Shown here: piece by piece, positions 53,354 to 61,968 of the stretch | How the letters are laid out: every line of letters starts with the position of its first letter | Numbering within the stretch: the first letter of the stretch is position 1 | Origin: Butyrivibrio sp. INlla16 | Lineage (GTDB): Bacteria > Bacillota > Clostridia > Lachnospirales > Lachnospiraceae | Assembly (NCBI RefSeq): GCF_900104155.1 | Contig: NZ_FMYB01000007.1 | Coordinates: forward strand, 1-64,000 | Length of the DNA stretch: 64,000 nt | Direction: 5' to 3' | The notes under the pieces: model-generated | Databases searched by the model: none | Told to the model about the DNA's origin: nothing | The model's input: only the letters and a program-made list of their open reading frames with translations | Program-made: the position numbers and the translations under genes

Positions 53354-55171
53354 TCAAGAAACAGTTGCATTTGTTTGCTTCTTTATTGCCTTAACAAGCT
53401 TCTTCTTAGCATGGCCTTTGATTCCTTTGACATGAATCACAGCCCTCTTGGGAAGTTTTTTGAAAGCACCTTTTCCAACCTTAAGATTCTTATTGGCTTT
53501 AATTGTTACTTTCTTGAGTTTTTTGCAGCCCTTGAATGAGTTTTTACCAATAGATGTCACTTTTGAACCAATGGTAAGGGACTTAATCTTTTTATTTCCC
53601 TTTGCTGCATTATCTGCAATTTTTGTTACAGGGTGCTTAGCTCCGAAAGCTTTTACTTCGTCTATTTTTACTTTTCCTTTAGCTGCGATCTTAGTTACCG
53701 TAGCAGTTCCGTCAGGATGAATTATGTAGGTATTGCTGCCCACTTTTACACTCTTATCGACAGGCTTGGATTCTACAACCGGATCATTTTGGTATTCCTG
53801 AGATCCGCTGTAATCTCCCGTCTGCTTCTCATCAGATATCCTGATATATCTGTGGCTTGTCTTGGATATAGGAAATACTTTGTATTTTTCAGCAGTATCC
53901 GGCTTGCCATCTTTATTATCATCAAGAGCAAAGGTCGCCTTAAGCGGTATAGCCTTGGTGACATTTTTAGGTGATGTAAGTACTTTTAAATTATCGCACC
54001 CTAAAATCAAATCAGCATAATAAGTTTTACTGCAAACCGTAGAAAAGTCCAAATCTTTTAAATCCAGTGATTCCAAGGAGCTGCAGCCGCAAAACATTTC
54101 AGCAACCGATTCATCTTTCCTTATATCAAGGCCGCTTAAATTGACTGTTTTCAAGCCTGTGCAGCCCTTAAACATGTGTCCCATATCGGTAACATTTGAT
54201 GTATTAAAAGTATGAAGATCAGCAGATTCAAGGCTTGTACAACCTGCAAACATCCATGACATATCTTTCACCTTGCTCGTATTAAGCTTTGACAGGGTGA
54301 TCGACTTTAAGGATGTACAACCTTCAAACATCTGCTGCATATTGGTTACTTTTGCTGCGGTCATTTTTCCGAAATCAACAGACACAAGACTTAAGCAGCC
54401 ATCAAAACAGAACATCATATCTGTTACATTTGGCATCGTAAACCAATCAGGAAAGACTATGGTTTTAATCGACTTACAGCCGCGATATACGCCTTTCATC
54501 GTTGTAACTTTAGATGTATCAAATTTTTTCCAGCTTATATATTCAAGATTGCTGCAACCATCAAAGATGTAGGATAAGTCTGTTACAGAACTCAAATCAA
54601 TCCCGCTAAGATCAATACTTTTTAAAGACTGACATCCTGCAAACATTCCATATACATTTGTCGCTTTGATTCCCTTGAACATCTTTGCGTCAAAATAGGT
54701 CAGCTTTTTGCAGAAGTCAAACATATTCTTCATTCTTGAAACCTTAGTTACATTAACGCTTGAAAGCTTATCGTATGTAATAGTTTCCAGATTATCAAAG
54801 CCGGTGAACATGTTACTGCAGTCGGTGTCAAAAATCATTTGATTTGCTGAGTAAACATAAACAGTACCTTCCGCTGCATCATAATAAGCAGTAGCGCCGC
54901 TTCCAACTGTTTCCTTAGGTAAAGCTACTGTTCTATTTTTTAATGCCTGATACGTTTTACTATCTCTTGTAAAAATAATTTTCTTAACACCACTGGCAAT
55001 ATAGCTGCTATCCTCTTCGCCAACCGTAATCTTCTTGATTTTTTTATTAAAGGTTGTCCCATTATAAAGCTGTCCTGCAGTTTTACTTGCCGCTAAAGCT
55101 GTCTTTGGCGTAAGAACAAGTGCAAATAAAACAACAAAGACAAACATCATATATCTAAATATCTTTTTCAT
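53354..55171 (-). CDS. Secreted BspA-type LRR surface protein, family member 5
   Basis: A 605-residue exported protein (signal peptide cut near ALAAS). Residues about 120-375 are tandem DUF285/BspA-type units of about 23-25 residues (MFAGCTSLESADLHTFNTSNVTDM pattern, split here by unit). Next comes a short conserved segment with LDDNKDGKPDT, an EF-hand-like Asp-x-Asn-x-Asp-Gly loop. LRR_5 repeats (SLTIGSKVTSIGKNSFKGCKKLKKVTI) and the lysine-rich end (GKGAFKKLP...KGHAKKKLVKAIKKQ) complete it. It is the last gene of a three-gene run. Likely role: surface adhesion or binding; unproven. Confidence 0.83.
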   Translation of the reverse strand: MKKIFRYMMFVFVVLFALVLTPKTALAASKTAGQLYNGTTFNKKIKKITVGEEDSSYIASGVKKIIFTRDSKTYQALKNRTVALPKETVGSGATAYYDAAEGTVYVYSANQMIFDTDCSNMFTGFDNLETITYDKLSSVNVTKVSRMKNMFDFCKKLTYFDAKMFKGIKATNVYGMFAGCQSLKSIDLSGIDLSSVTDLSYIFDGCSNLEYISWKKFDTSKVTTMKGVYRGCKSIKTIVFPDWFTMPNVTDMMFCFDGCLSLVSVDFGKMTAAKVTNMQQMFEGCTSLKSITLSKLNTSKVKDMSWMFAGCTSLESADLHTFNTSNVTDMGHMFKGCTGLKTVNLSGLDIRKDESVAEMFCGCSSLESLDLKDLDFSTVCSKTYYADLILGCDNLKVLTSPKNVTKAIPLKATFALDDNKDGKPDTAEKYKVFPISKTSHRYIRISDEKQTGDYSGSQEYQNDPVVESKPVDKSVKVGSNTYIIHPDGTATVTKIAAKGKVKIDEVKAFGAKHPVTKIADNAAKGNKKIKSLTIGSKVTSIGKNSFKGCKKLKKVTIKANKNLKVGKGAFKKLPKRAVIHVKGIKGHAKKKLVKAIKKQTNATVS

Positions 55172-55202
55172 ACATTATTTCCCCGTATTTCCTTCATAAA
55201 GG

Positions 55203-56822
55203 TCATCTTACCTTAGCATTCGTATTCTTTTTAATCGTCTTTACAAGCTGTTTCTTTGCCTTTCCCTTGATGCCCTTTACTTGTATCACGGTCTTTCTGC
55301 TCATTTTTTTAAATGCATTAGAGCCCACATGCAAATGATTATTCGCATTTATAGTTACCTTCTTAAGGTTTTTGCATCCGTAGAATGCACTGTTACCGAT
55401 AGACTTAACTGAAGAACCTATTTCTATAGTCTGAATATTTTTGTTTCCTTTGCATGCGCCATCCGCTATCTCTGTTACGGGGTATCTCACACCCTTTGCT
55501 TTAACAGTATCTATAGCTACATTTTCCAGGACACTTATCTTTGTTACGACTACTCTTCCATCCGGATGTATATCATAGTCGATACCAAATGAGTGTACCT
55601 TGGTTATAGTCGGAGTCTTTTTAGGCGCTACAACGGGCTTTTCTACCCAGAATATGTATCTGTTGCTTTTATTTGTAACCGCCATTTTAGAATATTTTGT
55701 CTTTGTATCAGGATTTCCATCTTTATTATTGTCAATATAATATTCGATTGGAAGATCAATCTCTTTTGCAACCTTCTTCGGTGCATCAAGAATAGTAATT
55801 GCTTTACAGCCCTTCAGGAATCCCGCACCTGTAATTGTATTCTGCGAAAGCTCAAAAGAGCTCAGGTTCAGATACTTAAGGCTGCGACATCCGTAGAACA
55901 TCGCATTAAGATAAGTCGCACTGCTCACATCAAAGGAAGACAGATCCAATGACCCAAGATTCTCACAGCCTTCAAACATTGATCCCATGTTTAATACTGC
56001 CTTGGTATCGAAGGAGCTGAGATTCAAAGCTGTAAGACCGTTACACTGTCCAAACATATAACCCATATACATTACTGCGGAAGTATCGAATGTTGAAACA
56101 TCCAGTTCTTTAAGGTTTCTGCATTTTCCAAACATTCCTCTCATGTCACTGGCGTTTGATGTATCAAAGCTTCGAAGCGTCAGGTTCTCCAATCTCTCAC
56201 ATCCGTAGAACATTCGTCTGAAAGATGTAACCTTTGACGTTTTGAAGTTGCCAAGCTTCACACTCTTTAATTTTTCACAGCCTTCAAACATTGAAGTCAT
56301 ATCGGTTACATTCGACGTATCGCAGGTACTAAGATCAACGAATTTAAGATTTCTGCAGTTATAAAACATGTTTTTTGTGGAATCAACATCTTTATAAAAG
56401 CAAACATTGGCACCTGAGAAATCAATCTCTTCCAGTGCTCTGTATTCAGAGAAAACCGCCTGCGCCGAATCAAAAATAAGTTTAGACGCGGTTGTGCATA
56501 TATATACTATTCCGTTTTTTGAGTCATAGTATGCAGTCACGCCATTTCCAACAGAGGTACTTGGCATACCGTTATACGGAGATACATCAGCATTTGTAAT
56601 GAATTTCATTTTTTTAACAGTATTATTCATCCCGGTTAGATACTGATAGTTTCCCGGTGCAAAATATGAAATACTTCCGGCCAATCGATTCTTTACATTG
56701 CTAAAATTATTAATCGTTCCGACTTCGTTTGAATATGTTCTTGCCTCACTTTTTAGCGATGACATACAGATTATCAGAATAAATCCTGCAACAATCAAAA
56801 ATGCATTCTTATATTTTTTCAT
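55203..56822 (-). CDS. Secreted BspA-type LRR surface protein, family member 6
   Basis: A 539-residue exported protein. A signal peptide covers about residues 1-27. DUF285 units occupy about 120-330 (MFEGCEKLKSVKLGNFKTSKV type), then the EF-hand-like loop YIDNNKDGNPDT, LRR_5 repeats (IEIGSSVKSIGNSAFYGCKNL) and the lysine-rich end (GSNAFKKM...KGKAKKQLVKTIKKN). It lies 31 nt upstream of member 5 and 2 nt downstream of member 7, a tight operon that looks like serial duplication with divergence of the repeats. Confidence 0.83.
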   Translation of the reverse strand: MKKYKNAFLIVAGFILIICMSSLKSEARTYSNEVGTINNFSNVKNRLAGSISYFAPGNYQYLTGMNNTVKKMKFITNADVSPYNGMPSTSVGNGVTAYYDSKNGIVYICTTASKLIFDSAQAVFSEYRALEEIDFSGANVCFYKDVDSTKNMFYNCRNLKFVDLSTCDTSNVTDMTSMFEGCEKLKSVKLGNFKTSKVTSFRRMFYGCERLENLTLRSFDTSNASDMRGMFGKCRNLKELDVSTFDTSAVMYMGYMFGQCNGLTALNLSSFDTKAVLNMGSMFEGCENLGSLDLSSFDVSSATYLNAMFYGCRSLKYLNLSSFELSQNTITGAGFLKGCKAITILDAPKKVAKEIDLPIEYYIDNNKDGNPDTKTKYSKMAVTNKSNRYIFWVEKPVVAPKKTPTITKVHSFGIDYDIHPDGRVVVTKISVLENVAIDTVKAKGVRYPVTEIADGACKGNKNIQTIEIGSSVKSIGNSAFYGCKNLKKVTINANNHLHVGSNAFKKMSRKTVIQVKGIKGKAKKQLVKTIKKNTNAKVR

Positions 56823-56824
56823 AC

Positions 56825-58387
56825 TTACGCCCCTATCTGTTTCTTCAAAGTCTTTACAAGCTTGGCTTTTTTCTTACCTTTTATACCCTTTACAGAAACT
56901 GTTGCCTTCTTTGCAATTTTCTTAAACGCATTTTTTTCAATCTTCAATGATTTATTTGCATCAAATTTAATCTTCTTAAGTTTTTTACAGCCTTTAAACG
57001 CGTCCTTTCCAATTATAGTTACGTTTTTTCCTATACTTAACGATTTTATTTTTTTATTTCCTTTGCAAGCACCTGCTTCAATTTTTCTTACCGGATGTGT
57101 CATCTTCTCATAAGTAACCTTATTTACAGATACATTTCCTTTCGCGGTAATCTTCGTTACAACTGCGCTGCCATCACTGTTAAACCGGTAAGTTATGCCT
57201 TTTATCGTAATCTCCTTGGCGCCATAAACATTCTCGCTTACAGGATCATCCTTAGGAGTATCCAAGGCAGGTGCATATGTCATAGTGTTTTCATCAAAAG
57301 GGATCATTCTGTTTATAGAATTTGATACAGGATTTTTATGGTAAGTTCCTGCCACGTCCGGCTTTCCGTCTATGTTATTATCAATAACCATTAAAGTGGG
57401 AAAATCCATAAATCCTTTTGTAGCCTTAGGTGTCATAACCGCTTTTAAGTTGTAGCAGCCAAAGAGCATTGCATCAGTATTTGCTGCACCTGACAGATCA
57501 AGGCAACTCATATCCAAATATTCAAGGCTCGGACAATTTGCAAACATTCTGTCTGCAATATAAATATTGTAAGCGCTGAAATTTGATAGATTAATATTCT
57601 TTAATGAATCACAGGAATTAAACATATCAGCTACAGTAACAGCGCTGGAAGATCCAAAACAGCTCAAATCAATGGACTCAAGGCTTTTACAATTGCTGAA
57701 CATAAAATCCATAGTTGATACACTCTTAACGCTGAAATTTTTTAAAGTCACCTTGGTAAGCTTCTCGCAGCCACTAAACATGGCTTCTGTTGTATATAAT
57801 TTATCTGATGTAAAACTGCTTAAATCCAGATCTTTAAGACTTGTACATACACCGAACATGCGACTCATATTCGATGTATTTGCTGTATTAAAACTGTTGA
57901 AATTCACTTTCTCCAGGCTATTGCAATAGCAAAACATAGAATTCATATTCTGAGTCTTTGAAGTATTAACTCTGCCATTTCCAAAATCAACCTGAATTAG
58001 TTTCTCAAAATCATAGAACATCCTTGATGCATCTTCAGGGAAGATGATTTTGTCTGCCGAACTATAAATGGAAATTATGCCTTTCCCATCATAATATGCA
58101 GTAACACCGGTACCGACAGATTTGTTGCTCTTTTGACCGGTAGGTGTTTTTGATACAAAAACTATCTTCGTAACCTTCTTATCTGCAGTATCATATTTCA
58201 TCCAGGTTGTGCCGTTAGCAAGATTCTTAACTGCAGCACAGAAAGACTCTCCTTCCAAAAGAGTTCCGTTCACTGTTGCAGTTTTCGTTTCAGCTGCTTT
58301 TGATAGTATGGAAGAATTTCCGGATAATACAAAAAAACACAGCAGAGCTGTGATGACGAATAACAGATTCCCCAATTTCCTCTTCAT
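56825..58387 (-). CDS. Secreted BspA-type LRR surface protein, family member 7
   Basis: A 520-residue exported protein and the first gene of the second cluster. The signal peptide ends near SKAAE. DUF285 units occupy about 120-320 (MFGVCTSLKDLDLSSFTSDKL type), followed by the variant loop MVIDNNIDGKPDVAGTYH, LRR_5 repeats and the lysine-rich end (EKNAFKKIAKKATVSVKGIKGKKKAKLVKTLKKQ). The ATG follows AAGGGG. The 259-nt upstream gap to the divergent gene at 58647 is AT-rich and must hold both promoters. Confidence 0.83.
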   Translation of the reverse strand: MKRKLGNLLFVITALLCFFVLSGNSSILSKAAETKTATVNGTLLEGESFCAAVKNLANGTTWMKYDTADKKVTKIVFVSKTPTGQKSNKSVGTGVTAYYDGKGIISIYSSADKIIFPEDASRMFYDFEKLIQVDFGNGRVNTSKTQNMNSMFCYCNSLEKVNFNSFNTANTSNMSRMFGVCTSLKDLDLSSFTSDKLYTTEAMFSGCEKLTKVTLKNFSVKSVSTMDFMFSNCKSLESIDLSCFGSSSAVTVADMFNSCDSLKNINLSNFSAYNIYIADRMFANCPSLEYLDMSCLDLSGAANTDAMLFGCYNLKAVMTPKATKGFMDFPTLMVIDNNIDGKPDVAGTYHKNPVSNSINRMIPFDENTMTYAPALDTPKDDPVSENVYGAKEITIKGITYRFNSDGSAVVTKITAKGNVSVNKVTYEKMTHPVRKIEAGACKGNKKIKSLSIGKNVTIIGKDAFKGCKKLKKIKFDANKSLKIEKNAFKKIAKKATVSVKGIKGKKKAKLVKTLKKQIGA

Positions 58388-58646
58388 TTAAAATGTCCCC
58401 TTTTAACTTTCTTCATGCCAACAGAAGGCACTCCTTAGTTCTTTATTTTACCAATTCCTGACTGCCTTTATCAATATGAAAATTGTTTAGTATTATTTTT
58501 TCATCATTTAATCATCTTCCATTGTCACATATTCAAAAGTTACAATTATTCTGAGCGTTGTAAAAAGAATATTGCTAAGTTAAAATTATATTAAGTAGGT
58601 AAATACCTATTTTAAATTTTACACTTTTCTTACCAGGGGTATAAAA

Positions 58647-59138
58647 ATGGACAAAACAGAATTGGAAAGACGCCTTCGAAAATATAACAATGGTCTTGTT
58701 GTAAGTGGTGTAGGCATTATTATTTTCGGTATCTGGACTATTATAAAGGCTATTGAAGAAATTGCTTTCGGAGACATTGATTTCTTTGAATTTGTTACCG
58801 GCGGTAATACTGAAATTCCTTTTATGAAAGGAATAGTAACAGGTATCTTAGTCCTTGTTATTATCCTGATTCTTTTATGGCACCTTTATGTTGGAGGCTG
58901 TGCCATTCTTGTAGGTCGTGGAAAAAAGGACAAGAAAGCTTTCCTTTTTTGGGCTTTTTTTGCACTGATTCTGACCTTTTCCGGTTTTAATAGATTTTTT
59001 ATCGAAACCAGCTCAGACCCGAATGATACTACCATTGCTTCATTCTTAACTGATGTTGCTTTTTGCTTCGCTATTCTCGATATGTTCGTATCATATTTCC
59101 TTTCGGCAAAAACAAAAAAACAACTGGGGAGGATGTGA
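58647..59138 (+). CDS. Membrane protein of unknown function in the DUF6765 operon
   Basis: A 163-residue protein with four predicted membrane helices (NGLVVSGVGIIIFGIWTII; IVTGILVLVIILILLWHLYVGG; AFLFWAFFALILTFSGF; FLTDVAFCFAILDMFVSYF) and a charged N terminus (MDKTELERRLRKYN). No family was recognised. The ATG follows AGGGG. Its stop lies 1 nt before the DUF6765 start, and the ribosome site of that gene is inside its last codons, so the two are translationally coupled. Confidence 0.75.
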   Translation: MDKTELERRLRKYNNGLVVSGVGIIIFGIWTIIKAIEEIAFGDIDFFEFVTGGNTEIPFMKGIVTGILVLVIILILLWHLYVGGCAILVGRGKKDKKAFLFWAFFALILTFSGFNRFFIETSSDPNDTTIASFLTDVAFCFAILDMFVSYFLSAKTKKQLGRM

Positions 59139-59139
59139 T

Positions 59140-60252
59140 ATGCAGCTTGATTTTCATTATTACGCAACCTACTGTGCCGCATTTCTTGCGGGTTACACCC
59201 ATGAAGAATGTATGGATATCTGTTACAGTGCCCAGTTTGTAGATGAATGCACGGCAGCTTTCCTATCAAGGATAATGGTGCCTGATAAGTATGCCACCAC
59301 CCAGCTTAATCTTGAGCTCATGGATATGCCCACCGATATACTGGGGTTACAGAAAATCACAGGCATTTGGACCGCTTTTCATTTTTTGCCCTATGATCTG
59401 TATGCAGAAAAAAAGTGGGCTTCAAAAAGGTATAAAAACAAATACAGACTAATCTGCGGCCCCAACGGAGAACTGGTTTCCAAGACTATAGACCTTGCAA
59501 AGGACAAACCTCTCCAGGCGGTGGGCATTGCCATGCACATCCTTGCCGATACCTGGGCTCACAGATATTTTGCAGGCACTCCTTCCCTTGTAATAAACAA
59601 TACAAACTATGATTTTTATGAGCTTATTCCTGATGGAAACGGTTTTACTGAGCGTCAGATCAGTTTCAGGCACAATGCTACTCTCCCTGACGATATTGAA
59701 AAAGGTCTATACACCAATTCCCTTTATCAGGGAAACGAAAACTCCATAATGAATCTAGGACACGGAAGGGCCGGTCATTTTCCGGATTACAGCTTTGCGC
59801 GTTACAAATATACGCCAATGTGGGGAAATTATTCGGAAATACTTAAAGACAATCCTTCCGATTATATGAATGCTTTTTGCCAGATGATATATGCAATGAA
59901 GTATCTCCGCGGAAGTAATGATGTTTTCGAGCTTGAAAAATATGATACGGAAGCCATCGCCGATTACAAAGAAAGGATTCGCGGTATTCTCGAAAAGCGC
60001 CAGCTTAACGCCAACGCGGACTGGAAAGCTTTCGGAGAGGAACTCTCAGGCATGGAGATTGAGGACTTCAACATAAATAAATATCTGGATGAATACCGGG
60101 GCGCTCTTATTGAGCAAAAGAAACATACATTTCTCGGAAAATTTCTGAACGCTGCTTTAGATCAAAAAATAATGGTAAAAAGTGAGATTCAAAAATCAGG
60201 AAATATCCTGGTGGGTTTTCCCTCTAAGAAACTAAAAGGAAATAATATATGA
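59140..60252 (+). CDS. DUF6765-family protein
   Basis: A 370-residue protein of a family without assigned function, matching from memory DUF6765 in Clostridia throughout. The start MQLDFHYY at 59140 has GGGGAGG upstream; a longer frame from 59053 overlaps the previous gene. It is soluble, with no signal peptide. It contains His-rich motifs: FHYYATYCAAFLAGY near the start and AMHILADTWAHRYFAG (HxxxDxxxH) at about residue 150, reminiscent of the metal sites in zinc-dependent phospholipase C folds. A third cluster GHGRAGHFPDYSF follows. An enzymatic role on lipid or phosphoester is a hypothesis. It is flanked by two membrane-protein genes in one operon. Confidence 0.8.
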   Translation: MQLDFHYYATYCAAFLAGYTHEECMDICYSAQFVDECTAAFLSRIMVPDKYATTQLNLELMDMPTDILGLQKITGIWTAFHFLPYDLYAEKKWASKRYKNKYRLICGPNGELVSKTIDLAKDKPLQAVGIAMHILADTWAHRYFAGTPSLVINNTNYDFYELIPDGNGFTERQISFRHNATLPDDIEKGLYTNSLYQGNENSIMNLGHGRAGHFPDYSFARYKYTPMWGNYSEILKDNPSDYMNAFCQMIYAMKYLRGSNDVFELEKYDTEAIADYKERIRGILEKRQLNANADWKAFGEELSGMEIEDFNINKYLDEYRGALIEQKKHTFLGKFLNAALDQKIMVKSEIQKSGNILVGFPSKKLKGNNI

Positions 60253-60764
60253 CAAGAATTCAAAAAATCAAAAGCTTCATATTTTCCATATTCATGATCA
60301 TTGCTGCGGTAGCACTTATTTTATATCCCGAGCATGCATATTCTTACATTATCCTTATTCTTGGCGTCGGTCTTTTGATTTACGGAATAAATACCCTAAT
60401 ATATTTTTTTACCATGGCACGTCATATGATAGGCGGCAAGTATATGCTGTACAAGGGTGTAATTTTCACTGATTTCGGATATCTGACTTGTACGCTGAAC
60501 AATATTCCACGCATCTATGTTATTCTGTATCTTGTTATATTGCACAGCTTTACCGGTCTCGTGGAAATACTTCGTGCCCTTGAAAACAGAAGCCATGGCG
60601 GATCTTTTAAGCTTAAACTGGCACACGGAATATTTGATATGATCCTTGCAATCTGCTGTATTGTTTTCATAAAGGATACTCATATAGTTGTAATTGTATA
60701 TTCCTTCGGACTGATATATTCGGCACTCTTCAATATTGTCGGGGCACTACGAAAAAATGTATAA
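60249..60764 (+). CDS. DUF308/HdeD-like membrane protein
   Basis: A 171-residue integral membrane protein with about six helices in a repeating two-helix pattern (FIFSIFMIIAAVALILYPEHAYSYII, ILGVGLLIYGINTLIYFF, later IFDMILAICCIVFIKD and IVVIVYSFGLIYSALFNIVGA), as in HdeD/DUF308 proteins. Its ATG overlaps the DUF6765 stop (ATGA), so the genes are coupled. The function is unknown. It ends the three-gene operon at a strong terminator. Confidence 0.75.
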   Translation: MTRIQKIKSFIFSIFMIIAAVALILYPEHAYSYIILILGVGLLIYGINTLIYFFTMARHMIGGKYMLYKGVIFTDFGYLTCTLNNIPRIYVILYLVILHSFTGLVEILRALENRSHGGSFKLKLAHGIFDMILAICCIVFIKDTHIVVIVYSFGLIYSALFNIVGALRKNV

Positions 60765-60808
60765 AAAAAGTACTGTCTTCTCGTAAATCGAGTCTGACAG
60801 TACTTTTT
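60765..60808. terminator. Bidirectional terminator
   Basis: A perfect 13-bp outer stem (AAAAAGTACTGTC and its complement) with an inner CTCG/CGAG stem and A/T runs on both sides. It serves the DUF308-like gene and the convergent amidase gene. Confidence 0.9.
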
Positions 60809-60810
60809 AT

Positions 60811-61968
60811 TTATTGTGCAAAATAATTATCTATACCGTTTGCAATACCAAGCATCATCTTCTGCTGATACTCAGGTGATGCCATATTGGTATCGTCTGT
60901 AGGATTGGACATATAGCCCATCTCGATAATGGTTGATGGAACAGTCGCCCAGTTGATACCTGTCATGGTATCCGTCTCCCAAACATACTGCTTCTTAAAT
61001 CCTGTCGCAGCAATATATGCATCCAGTACACAATCCGAAAGCTTTCTTGACTGAGAATACATATTCGCATTATACGGATTTGAAGGAGTTTGGCAGATAG
61101 TCATTGCTCCGTTTACAGAAGTATCGTCGGAACCGTTTGCATGTATTCTTACAAATGCTTCTGCGCCAGCATTATTTGCTATCTGTGCTCTTTCAATATT
61201 GGTTATCCTTACATCATTGGATTCTCTTGTCATAATAACAGTATAACCGCGTCTTGTGAGCTCATCCTTAAGCATAAGTCCGATAGTAAGAGCTAGCTGA
61301 TATTCTGCAAGGCCTGTGGTTTTTCCTGCCGTACCGCCGGTAACCTTCATTTTCATTGTGCTTGAACCGGGTCCGTTGGGCTCCTTATCCGTCATTGCAC
61401 CATTCTGATGTCCGGGATCGATACATACGATGTGACCACCTGTGTGAGGTGTTTCAGCAGGAGCTGCCACAGTTTCAGTCTGTACTTCCTCGGCATTTGC
61501 CTGCTCCTCGCCTGCAACCTGAGCATCTTCGGAAGATGACTCTACCTGAGCTGCATCCTTAGCATCATCTGAATTTTGAGCATCTGCTTCATTCGTCTGT
61601 TCCTCATTTACATTTTGAGGTTCTTCAGCTGTTGCCTGATCTTCTGTTTCGCTCTGAACTTCTTCTGCGCTTGTCTGCTCCTGCGCCTTGTCTGCCTCAG
61701 AATTTTCTGTATTTACGCCTTCACCCTGCACTTCGGCAGATTCCTCTGTTACTGTCTGATTATCAGTTGAACTCTCGGGATCCTCCGCTGCATTTTCAGC
61801 GGCATCTACAGTCTCTGTCTGTGCTACAACCTGATCGGCCCCATCACCTGAGTTTTCTCTTACCTCTACGGGATCCCGAAGCAAAACCGCAACGACTACA
61901 GTTAATAACACCACAAAGCTTACCCCTAAAGCTATAAAGGGAATTGCTCTTTTTGCTTTCTTACTCAT
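60811..61968 (-). CDS. N-acetylmuramoyl-L-alanine amidase (Amidase_3), membrane-anchored
   Basis: Cleaves the amide bond between muramic acid and L-Ala of peptidoglycan. The 385 residues begin with a cytoplasmic-positive anchor helix (residues about 9-30), then about 145 residues of Glu/Ala/Thr/Gln-rich low-complexity linker (for example EEQTNEADAQNSDD). The catalytic domain follows from about residue 178: zinc ligands His in CIDPGHQNG, Glu in GLAEYQL and His in FVRIHANG, and catalytic Glu in IIEMGYMSNP. The long acidic tether probably spans the wall. Its start codon overlaps the pyk stop (TAATG), so the two are translationally coupled. Confidence 0.93.
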   Translation of the reverse strand: MSKKAKRAIPFIALGVSFVVLLTVVVAVLLRDPVEVRENSGDGADQVVAQTETVDAAENAAEDPESSTDNQTVTEESAEVQGEGVNTENSEADKAQEQTSAEEVQSETEDQATAEEPQNVNEEQTNEADAQNSDDAKDAAQVESSSEDAQVAGEEQANAEEVQTETVAAPAETPHTGGHIVCIDPGHQNGAMTDKEPNGPGSSTMKMKVTGGTAGKTTGLAEYQLALTIGLMLKDELTRRGYTVIMTRESNDVRITNIERAQIANNAGAEAFVRIHANGSDDTSVNGAMTICQTPSNPYNANMYSQSRKLSDCVLDAYIAATGFKKQYVWETDTMTGINWATVPSTIIEMGYMSNPTDDTNMASPEYQQKMMLGIANGIDNYFAQ

